Source: Neobacillus cucumis
GTDB lineage: Bacteria; Bacillota; Bacilli; Bacillales_B; DSM-18226
Direction of reading: 5' to 3'
Assembly (NCBI RefSeq): GCF_023715505.1
Contig: NZ_JAMBOH010000004.1
Coordinates: 1 to 64,000, forward strand
Length of the DNA stretch: 64,000 nt
Part shown: piece by piece, positions 62,937 through 64,000 of the stretch
Layout of the letters: each line of letters opens with the position of its first letter
How positions within the stretch are numbered: the first letter of the stretch is position 1
Program-made: the position numbers and the translations under genes
Notes under the pieces: generated by a model
Databases searched by the model: none
What the model was told of the DNA's origin: nothing
Seen by the model: only the letters and a program-made list of their open reading frames with translations

Positions 62937-64000
62937 CTATTTATATTTCTCGAGCTTTAGGTCAATATAGAGAAGCATTTTCTGGCTAGGGTCCTTAAAA
63001 TTCACATCTCCAATTTCAGAAATCCGCTTTAACCGGTAATTGAGAGTGTTCACATGAACATTTAGTTCCTTGGCGGCATCATTTATATTGTTATCTTTAT
63101 TTAAGAAAACCTCTAACGTTTCAATTAGATTACTATGATGTTTTAGGTCATATTCTTGCAGCCTTCTCAATGAATAATTTTCAGAAGCTTCACTTTGTCT
63201 TTTTTCCAAAATAACTTCAAAAAGTTGATAAATCCCCAGTTTTTGATAATTAAAAATTTCTTTTGTTTCTGCTGGGAATTTTTCTTTAATTGATAAAACA
63301 TTTAAGGTTTCTTTATATGCTTGGCCAATTTTTTGATAATCATCATAAATACTGCTGTATACAGGAGTGATTCCTTTGATCTGATACCGCTCGGCCATTG
63401 TCGAAACAAAGGTCTGAACAAAACGATTAAACTCTTGATAAGGCGCTTTATTATTAACAGCGGAGATTAAGACAATTAGTTGATTGCAGTCCATTGTATA
63501 TAGCAATATTTTCATCAGTTGACTGGTTTTTAATAAATAAGAAATATTTTGTTCTACTTTACTTGTTATGTTTTCTGGAAATTGAAATACTGCAATCACA
63601 AAGGAAGGGGAGGGAGTAATTTTCAATTCATGAAAACGCTCGTAGATGTCCTTTTCGGCCTTCAAGTGTCCTGTTAATAGTTTCCAGAAGAATTCCTGCG
63701 AATGTTCTTCTTTTTTATTTTTCCTGGTTTGCAGCTGTAAAAGTTTATTTTTTGCCGAATCCGCCGCTTTTTTGAGTAAATCAAAATCCTTATCAGTTAA
63801 GGTTTTATCAATTTCTATCGCCCAAATAAAGCCTAATACCTCATCTTGCTTCCAAATAGATATAGCAACTCTATTATTAAGTCCAATATCATCCATATTC
63901 TTAACACGGATTGGTTCACGGGTTTGAAGCAGGGCGGGAATGGTTCCTTCTTTCCATAATTGATTAATCACCTTCTCAGGCACTCTTCGTCCGATGATGG
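62937..64000 (-). CDS. PucR-family transcriptional regulator, 5' end outside window
   Basis: At least 354 residues are visible; the frame stays open to the window edge (IIGRRV before the GTG at 63981-63983), so the N-terminus is missing. A GAF-like sensor region, then the PucR C-terminal helix-turn-helix (DAAKELNVHVNTLNYRLKRI). This is the architecture of AdeR, the activator of ald in B. subtilis; its place directly upstream of ald supports that role. Effector unknown. Confidence 0.85.
   Translation of the reverse strand, partial: IIGRRVPEKVINQLWKEGTIPALLQTREPIRVKNMDDIGLNNRVAISIWKQDEVLGFIWAIEIDKTLTDKDFDLLKKAADSAKNKLLQLQTRKNKKEEHSQEFFWKLLTGHLKAEKDIYERFHELKITPSPSFVIAVFQFPENITSKVEQNISYLLKTSQLMKILLYTMDCNQLIVLISAVNNKAPYQEFNRFVQTFVSTMAERYQIKGITPVYSSIYDDYQKIGQAYKETLNVLSIKEKFPAETKEIFNYQKLGIYQLFEVILEKRQSEASENYSLRRLQEYDLKHHSNLIETLEVFLNKDNNINDAAKELNVHVNTLNYRLKRISEIGDVNFKDPSQKMLLYIDLKLEKYK

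Overview
The window looks like chromosome of a low-GC, spore-forming member of the Bacillaceae. It starts in the 3' end of an rRNA operon, followed by the 16-tRNA array typical of Bacillus trnD. PrkA, YhbH and SpoVR sporulation genes are present. Start sites carry strong AGGAGG-type Shine-Dalgarno sequences and many TTG/GTG starts. Gene neighbourhoods recall the B. subtilis yhb (queG, yhbB, trmL/cspR, prkA, yhbH) and yhc/yhd (yhcT, yhcU, pgcA, yhdB, spoVR) regions, with a long accessory block between them. The genus cannot be fixed from sequence alone.

Layout. 1-2.5 kb: 23S end, 5S, 17 tRNAs. 2.6-12 kb: B3/4-domain protein, queG, amidase-domain protein, trmL, nitroreductase, prkA, yhbH and a CAP-domain lipoprotein. 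12-16.2 kb (minus strand): two 5TM sensors, a histidine kinase and a PAS-GGDEF diguanylate cyclase, then an azoreductase. 16.4-37.1 kb: the sugar-acid island. 37.2-44.6 kb: a frameshifted small gene, an ArsB/NhaD permease, a short CpdB-like phosphoesterase, an MMPL transporter, deoR-deoC and a XapX protein. 44.7-52.6 kb: proC and an exopolysaccharide operon (HPt-REC-REC regulator, HEAT protein, processive glycosyltransferase, large TIM-barrel protein). 52.7-64 kb: pit with its DUF47 partner, housekeeping genes, a secreted M14 peptidase, spoVR, ald and a PucR-type regulator cut by the window edge.

The most interesting part is the island. Its genes are two tandem GPH symporters, uxaC (glucuronate isomerase), a UxuB-like SDR, a LarA-superfamily nickel-pincer enzyme, a gluconokinase-type FGGY kinase and 6-phosphogluconate dehydrogenase, together with the cofactor genes larE, larB and larC. 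There is no mannonate dehydratase (uxuA), KDG kinase or KDPG aldolase in the window. Read together, the genes predict a nickel-dependent route: glucuronate > fructuronate > mannonate > gluconate (2-epimerisation by the LarA homologue) > 6-phosphogluconate > ribulose-5-phosphate. This would bypass the usual KDG branch. Four promoters in the island (both symporters, uxaC, larA) share the same 25-bp ROK/XylR-like operator placed 10-14 bp after the -10 box, and a cre-like motif 37-60 bp further down. Two ROK repressors are encoded divergently beside the uxaC and larA promoters. Inside the island lies an AraC-led operon of two Gfo/Idh oxidoreductases and two TIM-barrel epimerase-like proteins; one of the oxidoreductases has a TGA in its Rossmann glycine motif. 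larC lacks its usual C-terminal domain and is followed at once by a copy of a dispersed hairpin repeat, of which six copies lie in the window.
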